Shown here: positions 7,301 through 15,144 of the stretch, one piece after another
How positions within the stretch are numbered: position 1 is the stretch's first letter
Layout of the letters: every line of letters begins with the position of its first letter
Assembly (NCBI GenBank): GCA_964342485.1
Contig: CAYFFO010000033.1
Span: 1 to 21,376, forward strand
Direction of reading: 5' to 3'
DNA length: 21,376 bases
Origin: CAYFFO01 sp964342485
GTDB lineage: Bacteria; Chloroflexota; Dehalococcoidia; Lucifugimonadales; CAJWER01
The notes under the pieces: generated by a model
Told to the model about the DNA's origin: nothing
Databases searched by the model: none
The model's input: the letters and a program-made list of their open reading frames with translations, nothing else
Translations under genes and position numbers: made by a program

Positions 7301-8038
7301 ATGGATATGATTGATGCACATACCCACGTTGGTCCATGTAGAGTGTTTGATTTGGATAGTTCTACTGATGATCTACTTAGCAGTATGGATGAACATGGGA
7401 TACGTTCAAGTATAGTTCAGCCTTACCCTGGTGCTCCCAATCCGAGCGAAGTTCATGACTTGATTGAGTCAATGTCAAAGGAGCACCCTTTGAGATTTTT
7501 TGGGATTGCAAGTATAAATCCTCATCAGGACAAGGAATTATATTTTAACGAGCTTAAAAGATGTGTAAAAAAATTGGGATTTGTTGGAGTAAAACTACAT
7601 ACAATAGGTCATGCAGTGAATCCTTCTGGTACTGACGGGACGACTGTTTTTGAAGCGGCCAATGAATTGGGCATACCAGTTATGGTCCATACCGGGCCAG
7701 GCATCCCTTTTGCTGCACCCTCTTCTTTGCAGCCTCAGCTAGATAGGTTCCCTGATGTCAAAGTGGTTATGGCGCATGCTGGCCATGGTATTTTTAGTGG
7801 AGAGGCAATTGCTGTGGGACAAATATATCCTCAGGTTTATTTGGAACCTTCTTGGTGTACATTTTATAATGTTGGAGCAATGGTTGATGTATTAGGTCCT
7901 GAGAGGGTCCTATTTGGGTCTGATTTACCTGGAAATGTCCCAATACAGATAGACACCTTCAAGGCTCTTGGCTTGTCCAAGGATGCTGAAGAATTGGTAT
8001 TTGGAAAAGCTGCTAAAGAACTGTTTCAAATAAACTAA
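7301..8038 (+). CDS. Metal-dependent amidohydrolase (Amidohydro_2, TIM barrel)
   Basis: A 245-residue TIM-barrel hydrolase/decarboxylase of the amidohydrolase_2 family. Metal and catalytic positions are visible: H7 and H9 in DAHTH, K98/H100 in GVKLH, H130 in PVMVHTGPG, H159 in VVMAHAGHG, and D208 in LFGSDLPGN. Members hydrolyse amides or lactones, or decarboxylate aromatic acids (ACMSD/LigW-like); the substrate cannot be decided. It is shorter than typical ACMSD-like enzymes (about 300). GGAG lies seven bases before the ATG; a second ATG at 7307 is possible. A consensus promoter precedes it and the ABM-fold gene follows after 11 bp, so the two are probably one transcript. Confidence 0.85.
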   Translation: MDMIDAHTHVGPCRVFDLDSSTDDLLSSMDEHGIRSSIVQPYPGAPNPSEVHDLIESMSKEHPLRFFGIASINPHQDKELYFNELKRCVKKLGFVGVKLHTIGHAVNPSGTDGTTVFEAANELGIPVMVHTGPGIPFAAPSSLQPQLDRFPDVKVVMAHAGHGIFSGEAIAVGQIYPQVYLEPSWCTFYNVGAMVDVLGPERVLFGSDLPGNVPIQIDTFKALGLSKDAEELVFGKAAKELFQIN

Positions 8039-8049
8039 TTGGTGAAGAT

Positions 8050-8385
8050 ATGATTTCATTACACGTTTACATTACTCCCAAAAAGGGTCGAGATTTAGAT
8101 TTAAAAAAAGCGATATGTGATTATTGGTTGCCTGCAATGCAAAAACAACCTGGATTCATTAATGCAGCGCTGTTAAATCCCTTTGCTACTTCAGAGTTAG
8201 AAGCTTTGCAGGCTGTTAAGCCCGAATCAGAATTTGAGGTTGTATCTTTTTGGGGTTCAGAACAACAGAGATTGGAATGGGTTGATCGACCTATTCATGA
8301 CGAAGTTTTCGAGAAAGTTATAGAAGCTTCAGACCATGTTTCTTATACTTTACAAAATGTAATCGAAAGCTGGGAATCGGACTGA
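8050..8385 (+). CDS. ABM-like (antibiotic biosynthesis monooxygenase fold) small protein
   Basis: A 111-residue protein with the alternating pattern of the dimeric ferredoxin-like alpha/beta barrel. It has an N-terminal strand ISLHVYITPKKG, a helix ending in LPAMQKQPGFINAALL, a central strand EFEVVSFWGS, a helix with WVDRPIHDEVFEKV, and a last strand. This matches the ABM/YgiN-like superfamily, which includes cofactor-free quinol monooxygenases and heme-degrading enzymes, but many members have no known reaction. It begins 11 bp after the amidohydrolase and likely acts with it on the same compound. It converges on the beta-propeller gene 32 bp downstream. Fold call moderate, reaction unknown. 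Confidence 0.65.
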   Translation: MISLHVYITPKKGRDLDLKKAICDYWLPAMQKQPGFINAALLNPFATSELEALQAVKPESEFEVVSFWGSEQQRLEWVDRPIHDEVFEKVIEASDHVSYTLQNVIESWESD

Positions 8386-8417
8386 ATTCAAAATGTTGTT
8401 GTTTTGACAAAGAATGA

Positions 8418-9539
8418 TCACTTTCCTGATAAAATTGATTCCTCCCAGTTTTTACCTCCGTCCTTTGAGCGTAGAATGAGTCCGTTGTCAGAACCGGCGA
8501 ACAGTATTTCGTCTGACGAAAAGGTGGGCGAAATTGCAATAGTATTTATTGCATTAAGACCTTGGGAAATGGGATCCCAAGATTGGCCTTGATTATTACT
8601 AATAAATATTCCACCCGAAACTGTGCCACAGAAGATTTTTGGATCGTCAGAATAAACAGGAGAAATTGCTAGAGCTTGTATTCGTTTACTGATAGTACCG
8701 CTACTTGCTTTCATCCAAGATTTACCTTTATCTACGGATCGGTAAACACCATCCCACTTGGTTCCCGCAAAAATGGTGTTATCATTTGAAAAATCAGGAG
8801 ATACGGCTAACGACAAAATAAATTTGTCACCAAGTCCAGTGTTAGATGATTCCCAGTTGCTTCCTCCATCCTTTGAAATATATATCCCGTCTCTGCCAGA
8901 ACCTGTAATTATTGTTAGATCATCAGTAAAATGGGGGGAAGGTACGGTGACCATTATGTTACTATCCGGCAGCCCACTAGATTTCCAAGTAATGCCACTA
9001 TTGGTACTTTTGTAGATGCCTCCTATCGTTGAACCAGCGAATATCCAGAGATCATTATTCGAAGAGATTACAGTTAAGGTAGGGATATTTTTTGTACCCA
9101 ATCCTTGACTTATATTTTCCCATGAATCACCTCTATTTCTAGAAATAAATATACCTGCTGAACGAGTGCCAGCAAAAATTGTTTTATCATTTTTAAAATT
9201 TGGAGATACTACTGTAGTCAGGACGTCATTGTCAGTAATGCCATTGTTGGTTTGTTTCCATGTGATTCCGGAATCCGTTGAACGAAAAATACCGGCTTTT
9301 TCTGTGCCAGCAAAAATCGTTTTATCTGAATAGAAGTCTGGTGAGATTGACAATGAAAGAACACGGTCCGCTTCCTTGGAGAATGGTATATTTGTAGGTG
9401 TTGGGTCTGGGTTAGAGTCAAAGTTTGCACAAGATATTGAGAAAGCAGTCAATATAAAAATGAAAAAAACGAAGAAGTAATTACGATTCTTTTTTAAGGT
9501 TTTTTGCAAATATATATCAATCAACTTTTGTATTTCCAA
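8418..9539 (-). CDS. Exported seven-bladed beta-propeller with Asp-box (BNR) repeats
   Basis: Up to 373 residues. A hydrophobic N-terminal segment (about 21-36) ends in SISC-ANF, suggesting export and possibly lipid attachment at C37, although the lipobox is weak. A short Pro/Asn-rich linker precedes seven repeats of about 45 residues. Each has a SP.F..D.tIFAGT..GI strand pair and an Asp-box S-x-D/N-x-G-x-x-W, at 87-94, 133-140, 178-185, 222-229, 268-275, 314-321 and 358-365. Seven copies fit one closed propeller. Similar proteins include Ycf48/HCF136-like and sortilin/sialidase-like folds; no catalytic residues identify an enzyme. There is no ATG near the start: the TTG codons at 9539, 9524 and 9509 are all possible. 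The first overlaps the upstream gene by 23 bp, so it is probably co-expressed with it. Confidence 0.8.
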   Translation of the reverse strand: MEIQKLIDIYLQKTLKKNRNYFFVFFIFILTAFSISCANFDSNPDPTPTNIPFSKEADRVLSLSISPDFYSDKTIFAGTEKAGIFRSTDSGITWKQTNNGITDNDVLTTVVSPNFKNDKTIFAGTRSAGIFISRNRGDSWENISQGLGTKNIPTLTVISSNNDLWIFAGSTIGGIYKSTNSGITWKSSGLPDSNIMVTVPSPHFTDDLTIITGSGRDGIYISKDGGSNWESSNTGLGDKFILSLAVSPDFSNDNTIFAGTKWDGVYRSVDKGKSWMKASSGTISKRIQALAISPVYSDDPKIFCGTVSGGIFISNNQGQSWDPISQGLNAINTIAISPTFSSDEILFAGSDNGLILRSKDGGKNWEESILSGK

Positions 9540-11709
9540 TTATCAAGTCTTTACGTGCTCCCCATTTTTTCTGAAATCGATCAAAGTTTTTACGGCTAAG
9601 TTCTTCTCGTTCATCATCTTCCAGTGAAGACCAAATACGATGTTCATGTAAGCGTATCGGTAGATCAGAATTAGCTACAATCTGCAACCCCAAATCTCGG
9701 AAATGGAAGCTGTAATCTATGTCTAAGTTTCTGTAAAATCGGAAACTTTCTCTCATTAGTCCTACTGTTTTTAATTGACTTCGTCGGAAACTGAAACAAT
9801 AACCTTGCATAGCATCCATGTTTCCTGTTCTTTCTTCAGGTTCGTGGAAATGTTTCAGGTCAATCGTTTTTAGACCGAATGGTCCGGCTACTCCTATTGA
9901 AGCATCTTTGAGCATATTAATTAATGGGTCAAAGAGATTACCAGTTACCTCAACACTGGTATCCATCAAAACAATTATGTTCCCACGGCTTTTACGTAGT
10001 ATCAAGTTGGATGCAGCCGCTGTTCCTAGTTTGTGATCAGTGTGCAAAACTTGAACCCTTTGGTCGGACTCTGATCTTTTTATTAACCATTGCTTGATTT
10101 TATGATGAGAATCATTGTTGATTATTATGGCTTCGACTGATTTTCCGACGATTGAATTAAGTGAACTGTCTAAACAACGTCTTAGGTCAGTCAAATGATT
10201 ATTAGAAATTATTCCAATGGTAATATCTACCAAGTCGGGTTGTTGAAGACAAGATTCCACATCGTTGGGGCAAGAAATTGTTTTGAGATCTGTGGAGTGG
10301 TTTTCCCAACGTGTTTTTTTCCTAATGATTGGCCCTGTTGAGGTGTCTTGAATTAAAAATCCCAGGTTACTGAGTCCTTGCCTTTCTTTATCAGCTTTAG
10401 AATAAGCTTTATGCTTTCTATAATCTGATCTACGATTAACCACACTTCGGATTTCTACAGGAATTCTTTCAAGACTTCTTGAAGTTTTTAATAAATTTAG
10501 ACCTAGTATATTGTCAAATTTGAGAATGGCTAGCCTTTTTTGTTGATTCGGGATATTCGATCGTGCAATTTCCCAGATTAAAGCTAACGCTTTAGGCATT
10601 CCTAAATTGTTGTTTACCAGGTTTAAAAAACGAATTTCAAGATCTTGGATCACAGAAGGATCATGTTCATTATTGGTGGTTGCTATTTGTCCCCATTGCC
10701 AAACTAAATTTCGTAGTTTCGAAAGGCCTCTCTGGGAGGCCTTTAACGATGTAAATGTAAAATTTAGTCTGGCATTATATTTAGCTGTAAGACAAAGGTA
10801 TCGGAATGCCAAAGGATCTATGTTTTGAGACTCAATATTTTTTAAAGTAAATGAATTTCCAGCAGATTTAGCCATTTTAATCCCATCTGCCAACAAATGC
10901 TGTCCATGAACCCAATAGTTCACTACTGGTTTATTGGTAAATGCTTCACTTTGAGCTATTTCACCTTCGTGATGAGGGAAAATATTATCTACTCCTCCTG
11001 TATGTAGATCGAATTTGTAACCGAGATATTTGAGTGACATAGCAGAACATTCTATATGCCAACCTGGAAAACCTTTACCCCAAGGACTATCCCATACTAA
11101 ATCTCTCCCAGGTTCTCCAAGTTTCCAAAGAGTGAAATCATTTGGATTTTTCTTAAGTGGATCGGGTTCTATCCTTGAATTTGTTTCTGTTTCTTGATCT
11201 GAGATGTTACCGGATAGTTTTCCATAATTTTCAAAATTAGAAATGTCAAAATAAACATTGCCTCCAACTACATAAGCATGTTGTTGCAATATGAGTGATT
11301 CAACGATTTGAATCATGTTTGGTATATTATCCGTCGCTTTTGGATAATGATGAGCAGGAAGGATATTTAGCTTAGTTTCATCTTTTAAAAACCTATTTGT
11401 ATAGTATTCGGAGATTTCCTTAGGGGTTTTGCCTTTCGAAATTGCTTCTAATACTACTTTGTCTCCACCTCTCTCCAATTCTTCTTGCCTCATATGCCCG
11501 ACATCGGTAATGTTTTTTACATGCAATACCGTAGATCCTTGATATTCGAGAATACGTCTGATCCAATCGGCCATAAGGTAAGATCTTAGGTTACCAATAT
11601 GAGAGTCACGATATACAGTGGGTCCACATGAGTACATTTTTACCATGTTTTGCTGTAATGGTTTGATTTGACGATGCTGTCGACTGAGAGTGTCGTATAT
11701 GGAAAGCAT
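9517..11709 (-). CDS. cysS: Cysteinyl-tRNA synthetase fused to a GT2 glycosyltransferase domain
   Basis: A 730-residue protein, against about 460 for normal CysS. Residues 1 to about 467 are a complete class I cysteinyl-tRNA synthetase. Visible are SCGPTVY (zinc ligand C28), HIGN (37-40), GWHIECSAMS (C221), FPHHEGE (H246), KMAKS (278-282, in place of KMSKS), a DALR-type helical region, and the usual C-terminal AYSKADKERQGLSNLGFLIQDT-G pattern. After a linker, residues 493 to about 720 form a family-2 glycosyltransferase: ITIGIISNNHLTDLRRCLDS, EAIIINNDS, HKLGTAAASN, IIVLMDTSVEV where a DxD would be, and a late DIDYSFHFRDLG region. No stop or frameshift interrupts the junction. It lies 6 bp after pyruvate kinase. 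The fused domain's substrate is unknown. The aminoacylation role is well supported. Confidence 0.9.
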   Translation of the reverse strand: MLSIYDTLSRQHRQIKPLQQNMVKMYSCGPTVYRDSHIGNLRSYLMADWIRRILEYQGSTVLHVKNITDVGHMRQEELERGGDKVVLEAISKGKTPKEISEYYTNRFLKDETKLNILPAHHYPKATDNIPNMIQIVESLILQQHAYVVGGNVYFDISNFENYGKLSGNISDQETETNSRIEPDPLKKNPNDFTLWKLGEPGRDLVWDSPWGKGFPGWHIECSAMSLKYLGYKFDLHTGGVDNIFPHHEGEIAQSEAFTNKPVVNYWVHGQHLLADGIKMAKSAGNSFTLKNIESQNIDPLAFRYLCLTAKYNARLNFTFTSLKASQRGLSKLRNLVWQWGQIATTNNEHDPSVIQDLEIRFLNLVNNNLGMPKALALIWEIARSNIPNQQKRLAILKFDNILGLNLLKTSRSLERIPVEIRSVVNRRSDYRKHKAYSKADKERQGLSNLGFLIQDTSTGPIIRKKTRWENHSTDLKTISCPNDVESCLQQPDLVDITIGIISNNHLTDLRRCLDSSLNSIVGKSVEAIIINNDSHHKIKQWLIKRSESDQRVQVLHTDHKLGTAAASNLILRKSRGNIIVLMDTSVEVTGNLFDPLINMLKDASIGVAGPFGLKTIDLKHFHEPEERTGNMDAMQGYCFSFRRSQLKTVGLMRESFRFYRNLDIDYSFHFRDLGLQIVANSDLPIRLHEHRIWSSLEDDEREELSRKNFDRFQKKWGARKDLIIGNTKVD

Positions 11710-11715
11710 TATAAA

Positions 11716-13149
11716 TTATTTTATAGTTAGAACTCGAAGGAGATTTGTACCACCTGGGACGCCGATCGGTAAGCCTGCTACTAAAACTACGAGGCTTCCG
11801 CCTGGTATACCGCAAATTTTTGCTGCCATTTCTTCACCGACTTCAAAAAATTTGTCGACAGTTTCAATTGTTGAAACCGTAATTGGGATAACTCCCCATG
11901 CAAGCGAAAGTTTTTGTTGTACCAATTTACTTGTTGTGAGGGCTAATATTGGAGCTACTGGCCTGTATTTGGATACCCTAAATGCAGTACTTCCGGACTC
12001 TGTAAATGCTACTATCAAATTTGCTCCTAGTTGGTAAGCTGTTTGACAGGCATCGTAACTTATAGCATCATCGGCTTGAGGTTCTAATTGTTCCATTTTT
12101 TCAACTATCATGCTTCTGTATGGCAAGTCTGATTCAGCTTCAATGGCTACTTCTGCCATTACCTTTACAGCTTCGGAGGGGAATTTACCAATTGATGTCT
12201 CTCCTGATAGCATTATTGCGTCGGTACCGTCATATATAGCATTTGCTACATCAGTGACTTCTGCTCTTGTGGGAACCGATGACCTAACCATAGATTCAAG
12301 CATTTGAGTAGCGGTAATCACTGGTTTACCTGCCTGATTACATTTCGATATAAGTCTCTTCTGAATAACAGGTACTTCAGCCAATCTTACTTCGACACCC
12401 ATATCTCCTCGGGCGACCATAATACTGTCGCTTTCAACAAGAATTTCATCGAAATTTAAAATAGCATCGGCTCTTTCAATTTTGGATATGATGTAAGGAC
12501 TGTAACCATCTTTCATCAGTATTTCACGGGCCGATATTACATCCTTTGCACTGGTAACTGTTGAGATTGCTACAAAATCAACGGAATGGGCTCTGGCGAA
12601 TTCCAATGATCTTATAGCTTTATCATTAGGGAATTTGTGAGAAGGACTTTTCCCCGGAGTAGCTACTCCTTTTCCTTCTGTTAAAGTTCCGCCACGAGTT
12701 ATAGTACACTCGACTTCTGATTCAGATACAGAGAGCACTTCTAGTTCAATTAAACCATCGTCTAGTAGTACCTTCCTGCCTATACCACCGTCTAGATGTA
12801 TGCCTGCTGGTGAAATAGATATTCTTGAAGCTGAGCCAATAATATCTTTGCTTGTTAGAGTCACTGTTTTCCCTTGAGTGAGTTTTACAAGATCTTCACC
12901 TAATCTACCTACGCGGTATTTGATACCAGGTACATCTACCATTATCCCTACGGGGACATCCAATTTACTGGAGATAGTTCTGACAAGATTTATGGACTCG
13001 ATGTGCTCATCTAAAGTGCCGTGCGATAGATTTAGGCGAGCTATACTCATTCCGTTATCTACTAAGGCTTGAATAGCTTTTTCACTAGAGGTGGCAGGGC
13101 CTAGTGTACAAATTATTTTAGTTTTGGGTCTGGCTGCATTAGGAATCAT
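11716..13149 (-). CDS. pyk: Pyruvate kinase
   Basis: A 477-residue glycolytic enzyme converting PEP and ADP to pyruvate and ATP. It begins PKTKIICTLGPAT and contains ARLNLSHG. The catalytic lysine and metal glutamate are in ISKIERAD, the metal aspartate in MVARGDMGVE, and the signature ATQMLESM is intact. GTDAIMLSGETSIGKFP and a C-terminal regulatory domain follow. The active-site loop normally written D-T-K-G-P-E-I-R or D-L-Q-G-P-K-I-R reads DVPGIKYR. The lysine at the Glu117-equivalent position is the potassium-independent type, but GP to GI and I to Y are unusual. The start at ATG 13149 follows a GGGA; an upstream in-frame TTG at 13176 would add nine residues. It heads the operon pyk - cysS/GT2 - propeller. 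Confidence 0.95.
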   Translation of the reverse strand: MIPNAARPKTKIICTLGPATSSEKAIQALVDNGMSIARLNLSHGTLDEHIESINLVRTISSKLDVPVGIMVDVPGIKYRVGRLGEDLVKLTQGKTVTLTSKDIIGSASRISISPAGIHLDGGIGRKVLLDDGLIELEVLSVSESEVECTITRGGTLTEGKGVATPGKSPSHKFPNDKAIRSLEFARAHSVDFVAISTVTSAKDVISAREILMKDGYSPYIISKIERADAILNFDEILVESDSIMVARGDMGVEVRLAEVPVIQKRLISKCNQAGKPVITATQMLESMVRSSVPTRAEVTDVANAIYDGTDAIMLSGETSIGKFPSEAVKVMAEVAIEAESDLPYRSMIVEKMEQLEPQADDAISYDACQTAYQLGANLIVAFTESGSTAFRVSKYRPVAPILALTTSKLVQQKLSLAWGVIPITVSTIETVDKFFEVGEEMAAKICGIPGGSLVVLVAGLPIGVPGGTNLLRVLTIK

Positions 13150-13186
13150 TAGTTTATCCCAAAATAGGTAACTCAATTATTTGGCA

Positions 13187-13195
13187 TTTATATCA
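13187..13195 (-). promoter_or_regulatory. Extended -10 promoter TGATATAAA for the pyk operon
   Basis: On the minus strand, TG-A-TATAAA lies about 38 bases before the pyk ATG; five of six -10 bases match. No good -35 is seen. It differs from the elements at 2814 and 4814 only in the last base. Confidence 0.45.
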
Positions 13196-13379
13196 TAAAA
13201 TCATATATAAAATAATACTGTGCGATTTTTAAGGCTAATTTAGCCAGATACTTTAAAGTCATTTTAAATGATAAAGACAAAGATTTCAGCTATATGCGTA
13301 TTCGACATAAATATAGAGATACATTATTTTAATAGGTACGTTATACTTTCAATGTATCGCATTGATCTATGGTGGTGGA

Positions 13380-14084
13380 ATGTTAGATATTAAGAAACTT
13401 TATGATCTACAAGAAATTGATTTACAGCTATCTGCTTTAGAAAAAGAACTAGTAAAATTGGCGAACAATCTCAAGGATAAATCTAAAATTGAATTAGTTG
13501 ATAACAGCCTTAAAAATCTTGAAAATCGTATGAGTAATATTGCTTCTCAACAACGAGCTACAGAACGTGCATTATCCGATATAGAAGATAAATTAGAAAA
13601 TATAAACAGCCGCTTATATGGTGGAACAGTCAGTAATCCTCAACAATTAGCTGCAACTGAAGAAGAGCGGCAATTCACCTCAAATTTAAAAGAAGAAACT
13701 GAGGACAAACTTCTATTAATCATGGATCAGTTAGATAAAATTGAGCCAGATCTGATTAAAATTCGCACACTAAAAACACAATTGGAAACTGAGCGACCAA
13801 TTTTAGAGAATGAGTGGCGTGAATCTGAAGTTAAAATAAAAACCGATTTAGAGGACTTGAGAACTAAAAGGTCAGAGATTGTTCCCAATTTATCGGGAAA
13901 TATTCTACTATTATATGACTCTTTAAGTAAGAAGACTGAAGGAAAAGTGTTGGCGATGGTAGAGCGAGGAATATGCCAGGGTTGTAGATTGTCTTTAACT
14001 ACGCAAGAACTTCAAAAATTACGTTCTAACTCGGAAATGGTTAGGTGCAATTCATGTGATCGTATACTCTATTTGATGGGCTAA
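13380..14084 (+). CDS. Coiled-coil C4-type zinc-ribbon protein (CT398/DUF164-like)
   Basis: A 234-residue protein with a long alpha-helical hairpin (about 5-170), rich in Lys, Glu and Leu with heptad spacing. It opens with the family-typical LYDLQEIDLQLSALEKEL, with a turn around GGTVSNPQQL. A C-terminal zinc ribbon has CQGC (199-202) and CNSC (223-226). This is the architecture of the CT398/DUF164 family, found in many bacteria and proposed to bind nucleic acid or secretion/flagellar partners; no reaction is known. I chose ATG 13380, preceded by GGTGG, over an upstream TTG at 13362 because it matches the family's N-terminus. It is followed after 10 bp by the recombinase-like gene, probably on one transcript. 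Confidence 0.82.
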   Translation: MLDIKKLYDLQEIDLQLSALEKELVKLANNLKDKSKIELVDNSLKNLENRMSNIASQQRATERALSDIEDKLENINSRLYGGTVSNPQQLAATEEERQFTSNLKEETEDKLLLIMDQLDKIEPDLIKIRTLKTQLETERPILENEWRESEVKIKTDLEDLRTKRSEIVPNLSGNILLLYDSLSKKTEGKVLAMVERGICQGCRLSLTTQELQKLRSNSEMVRCNSCDRILYLMG

Positions 14085-14094
14085 AGAGATATCC

Positions 14095-15044
14095 GTGAAG
14101 GCAATAGGTTACTTTAGAATCGATCAAACTGACGGATTACCTATTTCTGAATGTAGGTCAAGATTTGAGTTCTACTGTAATGTTAATTTACATCAAGCTG
14201 TAACAACGATTGAAGGTGGTTTTGAAAGGGATAGTCCAGAGCATGAACATGTAAATCTAATAGAGTATTTAGAACATAACGAATCTGGAATATTAGTTGT
14301 TGTTCGGTCCGCATATGATTTAGGTCAAGATCTTGAGTCAGCTATTAGATCATTGGTGATTATAAATCGATTAGGCTCTGAGGTTGCCTGCTTTGATGAA
14401 GAATTCCCGAATCTTATACAAAACGCTTTTAAGACATATGGTGTAAAAGGGGTTTCTCAGATTCGAAGCACTCGCATTAAAGAAGCCATGGCATCTGCCT
14501 CTCTTGAAGGACGTGCTCAAGGGAGATCGCCCTATGGTTATATAGTAGGGCCGGAAGGAAAATTAGTTGCAGATAAGGGCGAAGAATCGGTTATCAAGCT
14601 TATTTTTCGTCTATATACAGTTGAAAAGATTGGATTTAGGTTAATTGCCAGACATCTGAATTCAATCGATTGTAAGACACGTAGAGGTGGGAACTGGAAC
14701 TTTGTTAGTATAAGAGATATTATCCGTAACCCAGTGTATATGGGTACATATACTCGTTTTGGAATGCGACGTCCAAATGCACATGAGGCGATAATTTTAC
14801 CAAATGTATTTCGATCAGCCCAAGATATCACTCTTGGAAGACGACCTATTTCTAGAATAAATCGTTCAAATCCGTTTGTGTTATCGGGGTTAATATACTG
14901 TTCAGATTGTAATAATAAAATGATCGGGGTTACTCGCCGTCAATCTTGGAAACGCAAAAATGGCGAAAAGGTTTCAAAGATATATCGCTATTACCAATGC
15001 CAATCTCGTAATAACCAGAGTCGATGCTCATATCATACTTGGCG
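14095..15044 (+). CDS. Serine recombinase-like protein with degenerate catalytic domain, 3' end in gap
   Basis: 317 residues are visible before the scaffold gap. The resolvase-like N-domain (1-115) starts KAIGYFRIDQ. It keeps the arginine at position 8, but the nucleophile position 10 is Asp, not Ser. The later catalytic block, DRLGR in active enzymes, aligns with YDLGQ (74-78), so the key Asp and Arg residues are lost too. The DNA-binding Recombinase domain is intact in outline: SPYGYIVGPEGKLVADK (145-161), LIARHLNSIDCKTRRGGNW (183-201), IRNPVYMGTYTR. The zinc-ribbon start FVLSGLIYCSDC (261-272) and later C302 and C311 are also present. The start is GTG, 10 bp after the zinc-ribbon gene. It is probably not an active integrase but a domesticated DNA-binding protein. 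Confidence 0.8.
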
Positions 15045-15144
15045 NNNNNNNNNNNNNNNNNNNNNNNNNNNNNNNNNNNNNNNNNNNNNNNNNNNNNNNN
15101 NNNNNNNNNNNNNNNNNNNNNNNNNNNNNNNNNNNNNNNNNNNN
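15045..15144. other. Scaffold gap (100 N)
   Basis: Exactly 100 N, the customary placeholder for a gap of unknown size. It hides the 3' end of the recombinase-like gene and the 5' end of the VUT-family gene. The frames happen to line up across it, creating a false continuous reading frame from 14095 to 15552. Confidence 0.95.

Noticed and set aside
9517..11709. MshC-type cysteine:sugar ligase instead of a tRNA synthetase
   Set aside because: The complete C-terminal CysS helical domain and its closing motif are present; MshC proteins lack that region.
14095..15044. Active integrase marking an integrated phage or mobile element
   Set aside because: Catalytic residues are replaced, and no attachment repeats, phage genes or tRNA target are seen nearby.
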